Below, in pieces: positions 54,991 to 62,653 of a stretch of DNA of 64,000 bases. Positions within the stretch are counted from its first letter, which is position 1; the number at the start of each line of letters is the position of its first letter. The stretch is taken from the NCBI GenBank assembly GCA_947456805.1, contig CANGTN010000001.1, positions 124,001 through 188,000 of the forward strand, in the 5' to 3' direction. The DNA comes from Chitinophagaceae bacterium. GTDB taxonomy: Bacteria > Bacteroidota > Bacteroidia > Chitinophagales > Chitinophagaceae. Made by a program: the position numbers and the translations under genes. The notes under the pieces are model-generated. The model was not told the DNA's origin, did not search any database, and worked only from the letters and a program-made list of their open reading frames with translations.

Positions 54991-55815
54991 ATGCTTTTAA
55001 AAAAAAATTTTGCGCTTTTCTTTTTGCTTGTTTTTCAAGTTTCTATTTGCTTAGCGCAAAAAAAATTTTTATACAAACAAATAGATACCACTAAATTATT
55101 TGTAGAAGTTTATTATCCCGAAAAGAAAGAATCATCAGTAGCTCATCCTGCAATTGTTTTTTTTTTTGGAGGCGGTTGGGTTGGTGGCGATAAATCTCAA
55201 TTTGTAAACCATGCTAACTATTTTTCTAAAAGAGGTTTAACCTGTTTTTTGGTTGATTATAGAATAAAAAGCAACAACAATACAACACCTTTTGAATCGC
55301 TTAAAGATGCTAAATCTGCAATAAGATTTATCAGAAAAAATGCAACATCCTTTGGAATAGATGCAACAAAAATAGTTGCTTCCGGAGGATCGGCGGGTGG
55401 GCATCTTGCAGCTGCTACTGCATTAACGAATAGTTGTTTTGAAAATACTGACGATTTGATGGTTAGTTGTATTCCAAATGCTTTGGTATTGTTTAACCCA
55501 GTAATTGACAATGGTCCAGGTGGTTATGGATTTGAAAAAATTGGAGAAGCGTATACATATTTTTCTCCGCTTCATAATATTAAAACAGGGGCTCCTCCTA
55601 CGATTATTTTTCTTGGTACAAAGGACAAGCACATTCCTGTTGAAACTGCAGTATTGTATAAAAAAGAAATGGAAAAAGTAAATAGCAGGTGCGATTTGAA
55701 ATTATATGAAGGTGCAGGACATGGATTCTTTAATTTTAAGAATACAGAGTACTATGCAAAAACAATTCACGATGCTGATGAATTTTTGGTTTCTCTTGCT
55801 TACTTAAAAAAATAA
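54991..55815 (+). CDS. Alpha/beta hydrolase (secreted esterase-like)
   Basis: 274 residues from the ATG at 54991; the 27 codons upstream include the promoter and were dropped. Signal peptide about MLLKKNFALFFLLVFQVSIC with LAQ after it. Oxyanion segment HPAIVFFFGGGWVGGDKSQF (about 54-73), nucleophile elbow VASGGSAGGHLAAA (GGSAG, Ser about 138), acid region IIFLGTKDKHIPVE and catalytic His in YEGAGHGFFNF. This is the BD-FAE/acetyl-esterase type. It resembles in layout the broken hydrolase at 44.6-45.5 kb. The substrate is unknown, perhaps acetylated sugars. Confidence 0.88.
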   Translation: MLLKKNFALFFLLVFQVSICLAQKKFLYKQIDTTKLFVEVYYPEKKESSVAHPAIVFFFGGGWVGGDKSQFVNHANYFSKRGLTCFLVDYRIKSNNNTTPFESLKDAKSAIRFIRKNATSFGIDATKIVASGGSAGGHLAAATALTNSCFENTDDLMVSCIPNALVLFNPVIDNGPGGYGFEKIGEAYTYFSPLHNIKTGAPPTIIFLGTKDKHIPVETAVLYKKEMEKVNSRCDLKLYEGAGHGFFNFKNTEYYAKTIHDADEFLVSLAYLKK

Positions 55816-55902
55816 TTATTGCAATTGGGTGTGTTGGTATAAAGAACTTTTTAAATCCTCGCTTTGAGTAGACACACTAAGTCGGTCTATTCGTTTACTA
55901 AT

Positions 55903-55916
55903 CTCTGATTTGTATT
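55903..55916. repeat. CTCTGATTTGTATT repeat (copy 2)
   Basis: Identical 14 bases to 46671-46684, with a similar preceding 40 bases (GTAGAC-type half of a hairpin). It lies in the 281-base gap between the hydrolase and the cassette-like gene. Confidence 0.35.
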
Positions 55917-55944
55917 ATAAACATCGAAACGAAATAAAAGCCCT

Positions 55945-56060
55945 TTTGATGATTTATAATTATATAACTATATTTGAAAAATACGCTACTAAGTAGCGCA
56001 TATACACCCAAAAATGGGTGGATAGACGAATATTTATAGCGCATATATACAAGTTAGCTG
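55945..56060 (+). promoter_or_regulatory. Promoter plus two hairpins and a GTTAGC junction (cassette leader)
   Basis: TTTG at 55945-55948, 20 bases, then TATATTTG at 55969-55976 make a consensus promoter. It is followed by a hairpin CGCTACT-A-AGTAGCG at 55984-55998, a second one CACCCA-AAAA-TGGGTG at 56005-56020, an 11-base direct repeat TAGCGCATATA at 55994-56004 and 56037-56047, and GTTAGCTG at 56053. The layout resembles a Pc promoter plus attI or attC site before an integron cassette. Confidence 0.45.
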
Positions 56061-56096
56061 CAAGTGTAAAAGCTGTCGATAAATAAAAACAGAAAA

Positions 56097-56612
56097 ATGA
56101 CTAAAAAAGATTTAATAAAACGGTTGAATAAAACTTACCTAATGGAAAGATCGCATGCATTTATTACTTTTCCTGCGATTACGGTTTATCTGCTTTTTAC
56201 AAACTCCCCACTTGATATTGTTTTTCTTTTATACGGATTGATTCTCTGCATTTATATTTTGCTTCAAGGACAACATTATTTTAAGTTAAAACTGCAAAGT
56301 CTAAAAGGAGTAACATTTGACCAAAACAAGAGTCTAATATTTTTTAGAAAATCAAAGAAACTCAATCTGATTTTTATAGTTCTGATCCCTTTTGTATTTA
56401 TTCTTCAGCTTTTTCTTAATAATTGGACTATAAAAACTGAGAATTTGATTTATTGGGCAATCATAGCAAACGTTTTTGGCATACTTGAACACATCAATTA
56501 TTACAACAGACAACTCATGATTGATAATTCATCCGATCTTAACTATGTAATTAAAAACAGAAAACTGAAAATTGCAAGCTTAGCAAAGGATTTATTGGAA
56601 AATGAAATTTAA
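56097..56612 (+). CDS. Four-span membrane protein of unknown function (cassette-like)
   Basis: 171 residues. Four hydrophobic segments at about 20-38, 40-58, 88-107 and 117-136; the conserved-looking parts are MERSHAFITFPAITVYLLFT, LLQGQHYFKLKLQSLKG and FDQNKSLIFFRKSKKLN, and the tail HINYYNRQLMIDNSSDLNYV. No known domain is recognised. The start follows a promoter and a GTTAGC junction. A decayed second copy is at 60225-60714, so this is a gene family that spreads or duplicates here. Confidence 0.8.
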   Translation: MTKKDLIKRLNKTYLMERSHAFITFPAITVYLLFTNSPLDIVFLLYGLILCIYILLQGQHYFKLKLQSLKGVTFDQNKSLIFFRKSKKLNLIFIVLIPFVFILQLFLNNWTIKTENLIYWAIIANVFGILEHINYYNRQLMIDNSSDLNYVIKNRKLKIASLAKDLLENEI

Positions 56613-56620
56613 CAACCAGC

Positions 56621-56757
56621 AGCTAACAGCAGTTTGGCAAAATGGCGGGTTCAGTGCTAAATTGAACATTCGGAATTCTAATAAACTATAGTGCTAAATT
56701 GAAAGTAAGTGCTTCTAAATCCGCCACTTCGCCAAGCTGCAAAACGTTACCAGCAAG
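56621..56757. repeat. attC-like inverted repeat after the 171-residue gene
   Basis: Left arm AGCTAACAGCAGTTTGGC.. at 56621-56648 pairs with right arm CCGCCACTTCGCCAAGCTGC at 56721-56740: 13 of 16 inner positions and the outer TAAC/GTTA match, as in the R''-L''-L'-R' layout of integron attC sites, with a central part of about 72 bases. The right end (56735-56757, AGCTGCAAAACGTTACCAGC and 3 more bases) is identical to 60172-60194. The 376-base gap to the next sure gene holds this site plus a possible 54-codon frame. Confidence 0.45.
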
Positions 56758-56827
56758 CGTAAAAAGACACCGACACAGCAGACAACGACCCTACAGACTG
56801 AAAAAAACGTTTTACAAAACTTGACAA

Positions 56828-56992
56828 ATGAACAGGACTTTTAAAACATACAGTTGGACAGCAGTTAAGCCGACACTCAATGCCTACCCTTCTGTATTTT
56901 TTATTTTCCCCAACGCACTTTTTTTAATTCAATTTTTAGCCAACCCACAGGTTAGATTTTCGGAAACAAATTATATCTTTACAGAGCAATGA
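56828..56992 (+). CDS. Possible 54-residue peptide ahead of the metal module
   Basis: The frame starts at ATG 56828 and its TGA overlaps the start of the next gene by four bases (ATGA), as in translational coupling. It reads MNRTFKTYSWTAVKPTLNAY and has one hydrophobic run (SVFFIFPNALFLIQFL). No homology is recognised, and chance cannot be excluded. Confidence 0.25.
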   Translation: MNRTFKTYSWTAVKPTLNAYPSVFFIFPNALFLIQFLANPQVRFSETNYIFTEQ

Positions 56993-57336
56993 AATTATTG
57001 ACATTCATATTAGCGACTTTTATTCTGTTCCTTGCTGTTAAGCCGGGGATTGATTTGCTTTCATTGCAGGCAGACACCGAACAAACTTGTTGTGGCGGAC
57101 AATGCACCCAAACTTCTGACAATGATAAATCACAAGACCAAAATCAAGACAACGACTGTGGCGGAAAATCCTGTAACCCTTTTCAGGTTTGCAGTTCTTG
57201 TGTTTTAGTTTGTTTCAATATACCATTAATCAGTATTCCTAAACCTACAGTTTTCTCAGACAAAGGATTTACATACCAATCAACTTTTTCATCACAATTT
57301 GCTCCTGAATTTTGGCAACCGCCAAAAATTGTTTAA
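56989..57336 (+). CDS. Cys-rich secreted protein, DUF6660-like, first gene of the metal module
   Basis: 115 residues with signal peptide MKLLTFILATFILFLAVKPG. The mature part is rich in cysteine: QTCCGGQCTQ (about 32-41), then a Gln/Asp-rich linker and DCGGKSCNPFQVCSSCVLVC (about 56-75), ending in IPKPTVFSDKGFTYQSTFSS. Such a CC..C and C..C..C..C pattern suggests soft-metal binding. The protein type precedes HMA-domain and TonB receptor genes in Bacteroidota; function is inferred. The three genes read in one direction. Confidence 0.75.
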   Translation: MKLLTFILATFILFLAVKPGIDLLSLQADTEQTCCGGQCTQTSDNDKSQDQNQDNDCGGKSCNPFQVCSSCVLVCFNIPLISIPKPTVFSDKGFTYQSTFSSQFAPEFWQPPKIV

Positions 57337-57411
57337 CAACCCTATTGGACTTTGCACCTAGAATTTTTACGAGCAACAGCTCTTATTGTTAAACAATTAA
57401 AATCAGAAAAA

Positions 57412-57750
57412 ATGAAATTTATAAAATCATTCGTTTTGGCTATCATCGTATTGACAGCAAACAGTGCGTTTTTGCAAACAACAACTACTAGTCAAACAAC
57501 GGACAGTTTGAAAACTGCAACCGTAAAAGTTAAGGGTATCACCTGTTCAATGGACTTAAAAATGATTTCCGCTAATTTGGGAAAAGTAAAAGGCGTGAGC
57601 AGTTGCAAAGCAGGAAAACAAGGAACAACCACAACCTTTGAAGTAAAATACAATCCTGCATCAGTAACAGAAAAGGAAATTTTTGCAGCAATTGAAAATA
57701 CGGGCAGTTGCGAAAATCCTGACGAAAGACCATACAAAATAAAACAGTAA
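57412..57750 (+). CDS. Periplasmic heavy-metal-associated (HMA) domain protein
   Basis: 112 residues from the ATG at 57412; signal peptide MKFIKSFVLAIIVLTANSAF. The HMA ferredoxin-like fold is VKVKGITCSMDLKMISANLG (about 39-58) and VSSCKAGKQGTTTTFEVKYN (about 63-82), with ending SCENPDERPYKIKQ. The usual metal loop GMTCxxC is replaced by GITCSMD, so only one Cys stays at the loop; other cysteines lie at positions near 66 and 100. It probably passes a metal ion to or from the TonB receptor encoded 57 bases downstream. Confidence 0.85.
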   Translation: MKFIKSFVLAIIVLTANSAFLQTTTTSQTTDSLKTATVKVKGITCSMDLKMISANLGKVKGVSSCKAGKQGTTTTFEVKYNPASVTEKEIFAAIENTGSCENPDERPYKIKQ

Positions 57751-57807
57751 ATCATTTGTAGTGCAGGGCTTTGAAAATGCCCTGCACTACTTTTAAAAAT
57801 CAAGACA

Positions 57808-60039
57808 ATGAAAAAATATATCTTCATTGTTGGTTTACTGTTTCCATTAGGCATTTCGGCTCAAAATATTTTAGGAAAAGTAACCAACGACAAAAAAGCA
57901 CCGCTAATTGGTGCAAGCATTTATTGGCTTGGCACTTCCATTGGCGTAACCTCTGGAAGCAAAGGAGAGTTTGAAATTTCCGTTAAAGATATTTCAAATA
58001 AAAAACTCATTGCAAGTTATGTTGGGCATTCATCAGACACGATTGATATTATCAGTCAAACCTTTGTTGAGTTCCGCTTGCAGGAAACAAAAACACTTAA
58101 TGAAGTGGTTGTTCAAGGACAACGAGACGGAGTAATTATTTCAGACATCAAGCCAATAAAGACCGAGCAAATCACACAAACAGAACTTGGGAAAGCTGCT
58201 TGTTGCGACCTTGCAGGTTGTTTTGAAACGCAAACCACCGTGCAACCTCAAACGACCAATGTAATTACGAACTCAAAAGAGTTACGGATTTTGGGTTTAT
58301 CGGGCGTTTACAATCAGGTGTTGATTGACGGCTTTCCAATGACTCAAGGTTTGTCGTACACTTATGGCATCAGCAGTATTCCAGGCACATTGGTTGACAA
58401 TATCTATGTTTCAAAAGGTGCAAACAGCGTATTACAAGGTTATGAAAGCATCAGCGGACAAATAAATGTTGAGACAAAAGAACCCGACAAAACAGACCGC
58501 TTGTTACTCAATGCTTATATGAACAATTTTTCAGAGAAACATTTTAATGCCAACTGTGCTTTCATGCAAGGCAAATGGAGCAACTTAACAGCGTTTCATA
58601 CGGTCCAACCAGCCAATAAAATTGATAGAGATAATGATAATTTTATTGACTTGCCATTGCTTACCCGTTATATGATTTATAATAAATGGAAATACGGTAA
58701 TGAAAAAGAATGGGGCTGGAACAGCAGAATTGGTTTACGTTTTTTTAACGAACAACGAATTGGCGGACAAACTTTTTTCAATGCCGAAAGCGACAAGGGA
58801 AGCACCAGTGTTTACGGACAAAGTGTAAATATTAACCAACCTGAAATTTGGACGAAAACAGGTTATCGCATAAACGACAAACACAATATTGTTCTGTTTG
58901 CTTCGGCTTTTCATCAACAGCAAAACTCCTATTTCGGAACAGTAAAATACAACGCACAGCAAACCAATTTTTACGGTAACATTCAGTATGAACTGAATTA
59001 TGGCAAAAACGAATTAAAAACAGGAATTAGTTACCGTCATTTGAACTTGAATGAAGATATTACATTTACCGACACATTTTTGCAACGGACTTATGCAGGA
59101 AATTATCAACGATTGGAAAACATTCCCGGACTTTTTGCCGAAAATACAATGCGAATTTTCAATAATAAACTTACTTGGATTGCAGGAGTGCGGGGCGACA
59201 ATCACAACCAATTTGGTTTTCAGTTTACACCAAGAACACTATTGAAATATGATATTACACCCAAAACTATTGTTCGGGCAAATGTTGGAACAGGTTGGAG
59301 AACTGTAAACTTATTCAGTGAAAACATCGGATTGCTTGTTAGTTCAAGAGACATCATTTTTAGCGATCAATTACAACCCGAAAAGGCTGTAAATTTTGGC
59401 GTTAACTTGACACAAAAATTTGAAACAAAAAACAATAACTTATCAGGTTATTTTAGTGCGGACTATTACCGAACAGATTTTCAAAATCAAATTTTTCCAG
59501 ATTACGACACTGACCCTACTAAGGCAATCATTAAAAATTTCACAGGAACAAGTATAAGCAATGGTTTTCAGGCAGAGTTGTATTTGAAAATTTACAGACG
59601 CTTTGAACTGAAAACAGGATATAATTTTTTGGATGTCTATAGAGCAATTGGCGAAACCAAACAGCTATTGCCGTTCAATCCAATGCACAAATTAATAACA
59701 ACTTTCAGTTACAAACTATTGTCGAATAAATTCCACTTTGATATGAATGTGCATTGGTATGGAGAACAGCGTTTACCCGACACTAAATCAAACCCGATAG
59801 AATTTCAACGACCTGACTTTTCACAACCTTACACAATCGTAAATGCACAGTTCACTTACAATCTTAAGAAATTTGAAGTGTATGCGGGCTGCGAAAACAT
59901 TTTTGACTTTCGACAAAAACAACCGATAATCAGTTGGCAAAACCCGTTCAGTCCATACTTTGACACATCTTCCGTTTGGGGTCCGACACGGGGAAAAGAA
60001 ATTTATGCAGGTGTAAGGTTTAAGTTGAAAAAAGAATAA
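57808..60039 (+). CDS. TonB-dependent receptor, metal-related, with Cys-rich plug
   Basis: 743 residues. Signal peptide MKKYIFIVGLLFPLGISAQ, CarboxypepD_reg-like domain (about 20-95: KAPLIGASIYWLGTSIGVTS), plug domain from about 100: VVQGQRDGV, then TELGKAACCDLAGCFETQTT (about 128-147), which carries a CC-x4-C motif, LRILGLSGVYNQVLIDGFPM, and VSKGANSVLQGYESISGQIN. The barrel runs to KEIYAGVRFKLKKE. Outer-membrane uptake driven by TonB. The neighbours suggest a soft metal or metal chelate as substrate; that is inferred. There is no FecR/sigma regulator next to it. Confidence 0.9.
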   Translation: MKKYIFIVGLLFPLGISAQNILGKVTNDKKAPLIGASIYWLGTSIGVTSGSKGEFEISVKDISNKKLIASYVGHSSDTIDIISQTFVEFRLQETKTLNEVVVQGQRDGVIISDIKPIKTEQITQTELGKAACCDLAGCFETQTTVQPQTTNVITNSKELRILGLSGVYNQVLIDGFPMTQGLSYTYGISSIPGTLVDNIYVSKGANSVLQGYESISGQINVETKEPDKTDRLLLNAYMNNFSEKHFNANCAFMQGKWSNLTAFHTVQPANKIDRDNDNFIDLPLLTRYMIYNKWKYGNEKEWGWNSRIGLRFFNEQRIGGQTFFNAESDKGSTSVYGQSVNINQPEIWTKTGYRINDKHNIVLFASAFHQQQNSYFGTVKYNAQQTNFYGNIQYELNYGKNELKTGISYRHLNLNEDITFTDTFLQRTYAGNYQRLENIPGLFAENTMRIFNNKLTWIAGVRGDNHNQFGFQFTPRTLLKYDITPKTIVRANVGTGWRTVNLFSENIGLLVSSRDIIFSDQLQPEKAVNFGVNLTQKFETKNNNLSGYFSADYYRTDFQNQIFPDYDTDPTKAIIKNFTGTSISNGFQAELYLKIYRRFELKTGYNFLDVYRAIGETKQLLPFNPMHKLITTFSYKLLSNKFHFDMNVHWYGEQRLPDTKSNPIEFQRPDFSQPYTIVNAQFTYNLKKFEVYAGCENIFDFRQKQPIISWQNPFSPYFDTSSVWGPTRGKEIYAGVRFKLKKE

Positions 60040-60171
60040 CTCGCCCTAAAAGCAAGCACATTCCACAGCAACGCAAAACCGCGGGGTTTCGTGTTCCAAA
60101 GACAGTTTTGTAGGTAATCAAACATTAGTTTTTCAAATCAAGCTTTGTGGTAAAAGTCCCGCCCTTCGGGT

Positions 60172-60194
60172 AGCTGCAAAACGTTACCAGCAAG
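60172..60194. repeat. Cassette junction, second copy of the 23-bp repeat
   Basis: Identical to 56735-56757 (AGCTGCAAAACGTTACCAGC plus AAG). It lies 31 bases before the frameshifted gene copy, but the left arm of an attC-like repeat is not evident; only a small CCCG/CGGG hairpin sits just upstream. Confidence 0.5.
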
Positions 60195-60224
60195 TATTTA
60201 TCGCCAATAAATAAAAACTTAAAA

Positions 60225-60714
60225 ATGAGTAAAAAGAATTAATTAAACGTTTGAATTGGTATTATCCAATGGAAAGAATGCACGCATTCATTACTTTCCC
60301 ATTAATAACAGTTTATTTGATTTATACTAATTCTTTATCTGACATACTTTTTCTTCTCTATGGTTTGATTATTTGTATTTTTATATTGTTTCAAGGACAA
60401 CATTATTGGAAACTCAAACTTAATAGGTTTACCGGAAAGTCATTTGACCAGAAAAAGAATCTAACATTTTTTAGAAAATCAAAAAGGATCAATCTTATTA
60501 TTATTGGTTTAATATCCTTAATAATTGGACTATAAAAAAAGAGAATTTATTGTTTTGGGGTATTGTAACAATTATTTTTGGTGTTCTTGAGCACGTCAAT
60601 TATTACAATAGGCAACTTATGATAGACAATACTTCAGATATTAACTATTTAATTAGAAAAAGAAAATTAAAAATTGCAATTGTAGCTAAGGGCTTATCGG
60701 AAAAAGAAAATTAA
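60225..60714 (+). pseudogene. Frameshifted second copy of the 171-residue membrane protein gene
   Basis: Aligns with the gene at 56097-56612 through its length: MSKK, then one base missing after codon 4, RLNWYYPMERMHAFITFP.., then NHYWKLKLNRFTGKSFDQ-type middle. Near 60520 a few codons and the frame are lost, after which NNWTIKKENLLFWGIV resumes and runs to a TAA at 60712. Two frame changes make it non-functional as one protein. An 87-residue open part from the middle (TTG/ATG starts) is not a gene of its own. Confidence 0.85.
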
Positions 60715-60739
60715 AAATGAGCCGCCAACCGTTAATCAC

Positions 60740-61003
60740 ATGAAAAATAAAAGACTCGTCTTTATCATTATTTTCATAGCAATTTTTTTATCAATTCCAT
60801 TGATTGCTATGCAATTTACCAATGCCGTACAATGGACTTTGTTTGATTTTTTGGTTGCCGCCGTTTTACTTTTCAGTACAGGTTTGGTTTGTGAACTAGT
60901 ACTGCGTAAGGTGAAAAAAAATAAACAGCGTTTTATAATTTGCTTTGTTGTAATTGCTTTACTAACAATAATTTGGGTAGAACTGGCTGCTGGAATTTTT
61001 TAA
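60740..61003 (+). CDS. Small three-span membrane protein
   Basis: 87 residues. Three hydrophobic segments: LVFIIIFIAIFLSIPLIAM (about 6-24), WTLFDFLVAAVLLFSTGLVC (about 32-51) and FIICFVVIALLTIIWVELAA (about 65-84), with a basic loop LRKVKKNKQR between spans 2 and 3. The AMQFTNAVQWTLFDF part matches a small protein type widespread in Bacteroidota, of unknown function. The GTTAATC at 60731, just before the start, could be another cassette junction. Confidence 0.7.
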   Translation: MKNKRLVFIIIFIAIFLSIPLIAMQFTNAVQWTLFDFLVAAVLLFSTGLVCELVLRKVKKNKQRFIICFVVIALLTIIWVELAAGIF

Positions 61004-61082
61004 AATTATAAAATAGATACTAGCATTATTTAAACGTCAATTTTTTCTTGATAAAATTTCTCTTCTTTTTCATTAGCAAACA

Positions 61083-62090
61083 TTACACTATCAACCCAGC
61101 TTTCTTACTTATTTCCATCATTCTTGTAATCGGTTGTAAAGCTGCTTGTCTTAAATTTTCATCCATTATTAATTCTGGTTGCTCGTATTGCATGCACACA
61201 TAAATTTTTTCGAGGGTATTCAGCTTCATATGCGGACAATCGTTGCAAGCGCAGGAATTGGTAGGTGGCGCTGGAATAAAGGTCTTGTTGGGGCTTAATT
61301 GCTGCATTTTGTGCAATATGCCGGTTTCGGTGCCTACAATAAAAGTATTTGCATTGTTTTGGCTGCTGTATTTTAATAATTGGGTGGTGCTTCCAATAAA
61401 ATCGGCAATATTTAAAACAGCATCTTCACATTCGGGATGTGCAATAAACTTTGCTTCGGGATGTCGAACTTTTAACTGCAGAATTTTTTGCAGGCTAAAA
61501 ATTTCGTGTACCATACAGGCTCCATTCCATAACAACATTTCTCTTCCTGTTTTTTTATTCAAATAAGCGCCTAAATTTTTATCGGGTGCAAATAGGATGG
61601 GCTGATTTGTTGGAATACTGTTGATAATTGCTTCGGCATTGCCGCTTGTACAAATAATATCGCTCAAGGCTTTTATTTCGGCAGAGCAATTGATATAACT
61701 TACCACCAAATGATCGGGATGTTTAGCTTTGAATGCTTTGAATAATTCTGCCGGTGCACTGTCTGCCAAACTGCATCCTGCTTTTAAATCGGGTAATAAT
61801 ACTTTGGTATTTGGATTTAATATTTTGGCTGTTTCAGCCATAAAGTGTACTCCGGCAAACACAATTATTTCGGCATCTGTTTCTGCGGCTTTTTGTGCAA
61901 GTCCCAAACTATCGCCAATATAATCTGCTACATCCTGTATATCGGGCTCCTGATAATAATGCGCAAGCACAATCATTTTTTTTTGTTTCTTTAAATCATT
62001 AATTGCTTCAAACAAATCTAATGTTGGAGGTACATCAATATCTAAAAAACCTTTTTCTAAAATTTTCAATTGTGGATTGTTAATAATCAT
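61083..62090 (-). CDS. nadA: Quinolinate synthase (type with iron-sulfur cluster)
   Basis: 335 residues. NadA condenses iminoaspartate with dihydroxyacetone phosphate to quinolinate in NAD synthesis. Family motifs: [20 protein letters not shown] (about 39-58), [32 protein letters not shown]. The [4Fe-4S] ligands are probably Cys in LKAGCSLAD (about 106), GACMVHEIF (about 191) and [11 protein letters not shown] near 280. [20 protein letters not shown] is typical. nadB and nadC are not adjacent. With the NR salvage pair at 17-18 kb the organism has two NAD routes. Confidence 0.95.
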   Translation of the reverse strand: MIINNPQLKILEKGFLDIDVPPTLDLFEAINDLKKQKKMIVLAHYYQEPDIQDVADYIGDSLGLAQKAAETDAEIIVFAGVHFMAETAKILNPNTKVLLPDLKAGCSLADSAPAELFKAFKAKHPDHLVVSYINCSAEIKALSDIICTSGNAEAIINSIPTNQPILFAPDKNLGAYLNKKTGREMLLWNGACMVHEIFSLQKILQLKVRHPEAKFIAHPECEDAVLNIADFIGSTTQLLKYSSQNNANTFIVGTETGILHKMQQLSPNKTFIPAPPTNSCACNDCPHMKLNTLEKIYVCMQYEQPELIMDENLRQAALQPITRMMEISKKAGLIV

Positions 62091-62653
62091 TGTAATAGTA
62101 TTTAATACTACTTATTTATATAAACACCTAATACTATTACGGGTGTGTATATCGTGAAAAGTTATTTATAAACAATTGTCAAAGTTAATAAAGCAAGGTT
62201 TATTAACTACTAATTAAACATTAATACACAAATACTTTTTAATAGTAGAAAGGATTTGTAATGGTTTCAAACAGTTGTTGATTATTTTCAATTGAGATAT
62301 CAACATTGCCAATTCACCGGTTTTCCACTGTTAATAAACAGGGAGTAATTTGTTTAATTTTCTGAGGGTTTTAAAAAAAGTTCTTTAATTGGCTTACTTA
62401 TTCTATAACTATCCACATTGTTTTTTTTAGGTTATTGTACTTTTCCACCGAAAAAGGTACGTTATTCATAAATGTCTGTGTATAAAAATTTAGCAAGCTT
62501 TTCTGCCATGTGATTTTTAATTCAGCTATTTTTATTTTTTTATTGGCAGCAATAGAATATAAGTGTGATGCGGATTGGTATATGTTTTCCACAATTTGTT
62601 CAATAATTTTATTCCCCTATTTTTGCCAACCAAATTTATAAATATATAATAGT
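62091..62653. other. AT-rich gap with several DnaA-box-like sites (possible origin region)
   Basis: No protein gene is supported in this 563-base gap between divergent nadA and ppiD. Sites fitting TTWTNCACA: TTTTCCACA at 62585-62593 (exact) and TTATACACA on the minus strand at 62477-62485 (exact); one-mismatch sites at 62321-62329, 62409-62417, 62441-62449, 62222-62230, 62166-62174 and, on the minus strand, 62144-62152. The sequence is very AT-rich with T and A runs. A replication origin is possible, but nothing else supports it. Confidence 0.4.

Noticed and set aside
56828-60224. Reading the whole metal module as one integron cassette
   Set aside because: At over 3 kb with three genes it is far larger than usual cassettes and has no clear attC left arm at its end; insertion between cassettes is as likely.
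62398-62592. 64-codon minus-strand frame in the nadA-ppiD gap
   Set aside because: It starts at GTG, has no recognisable domain, is mainly AT-rich codons and overlaps the DnaA-box-like sites; likely chance.
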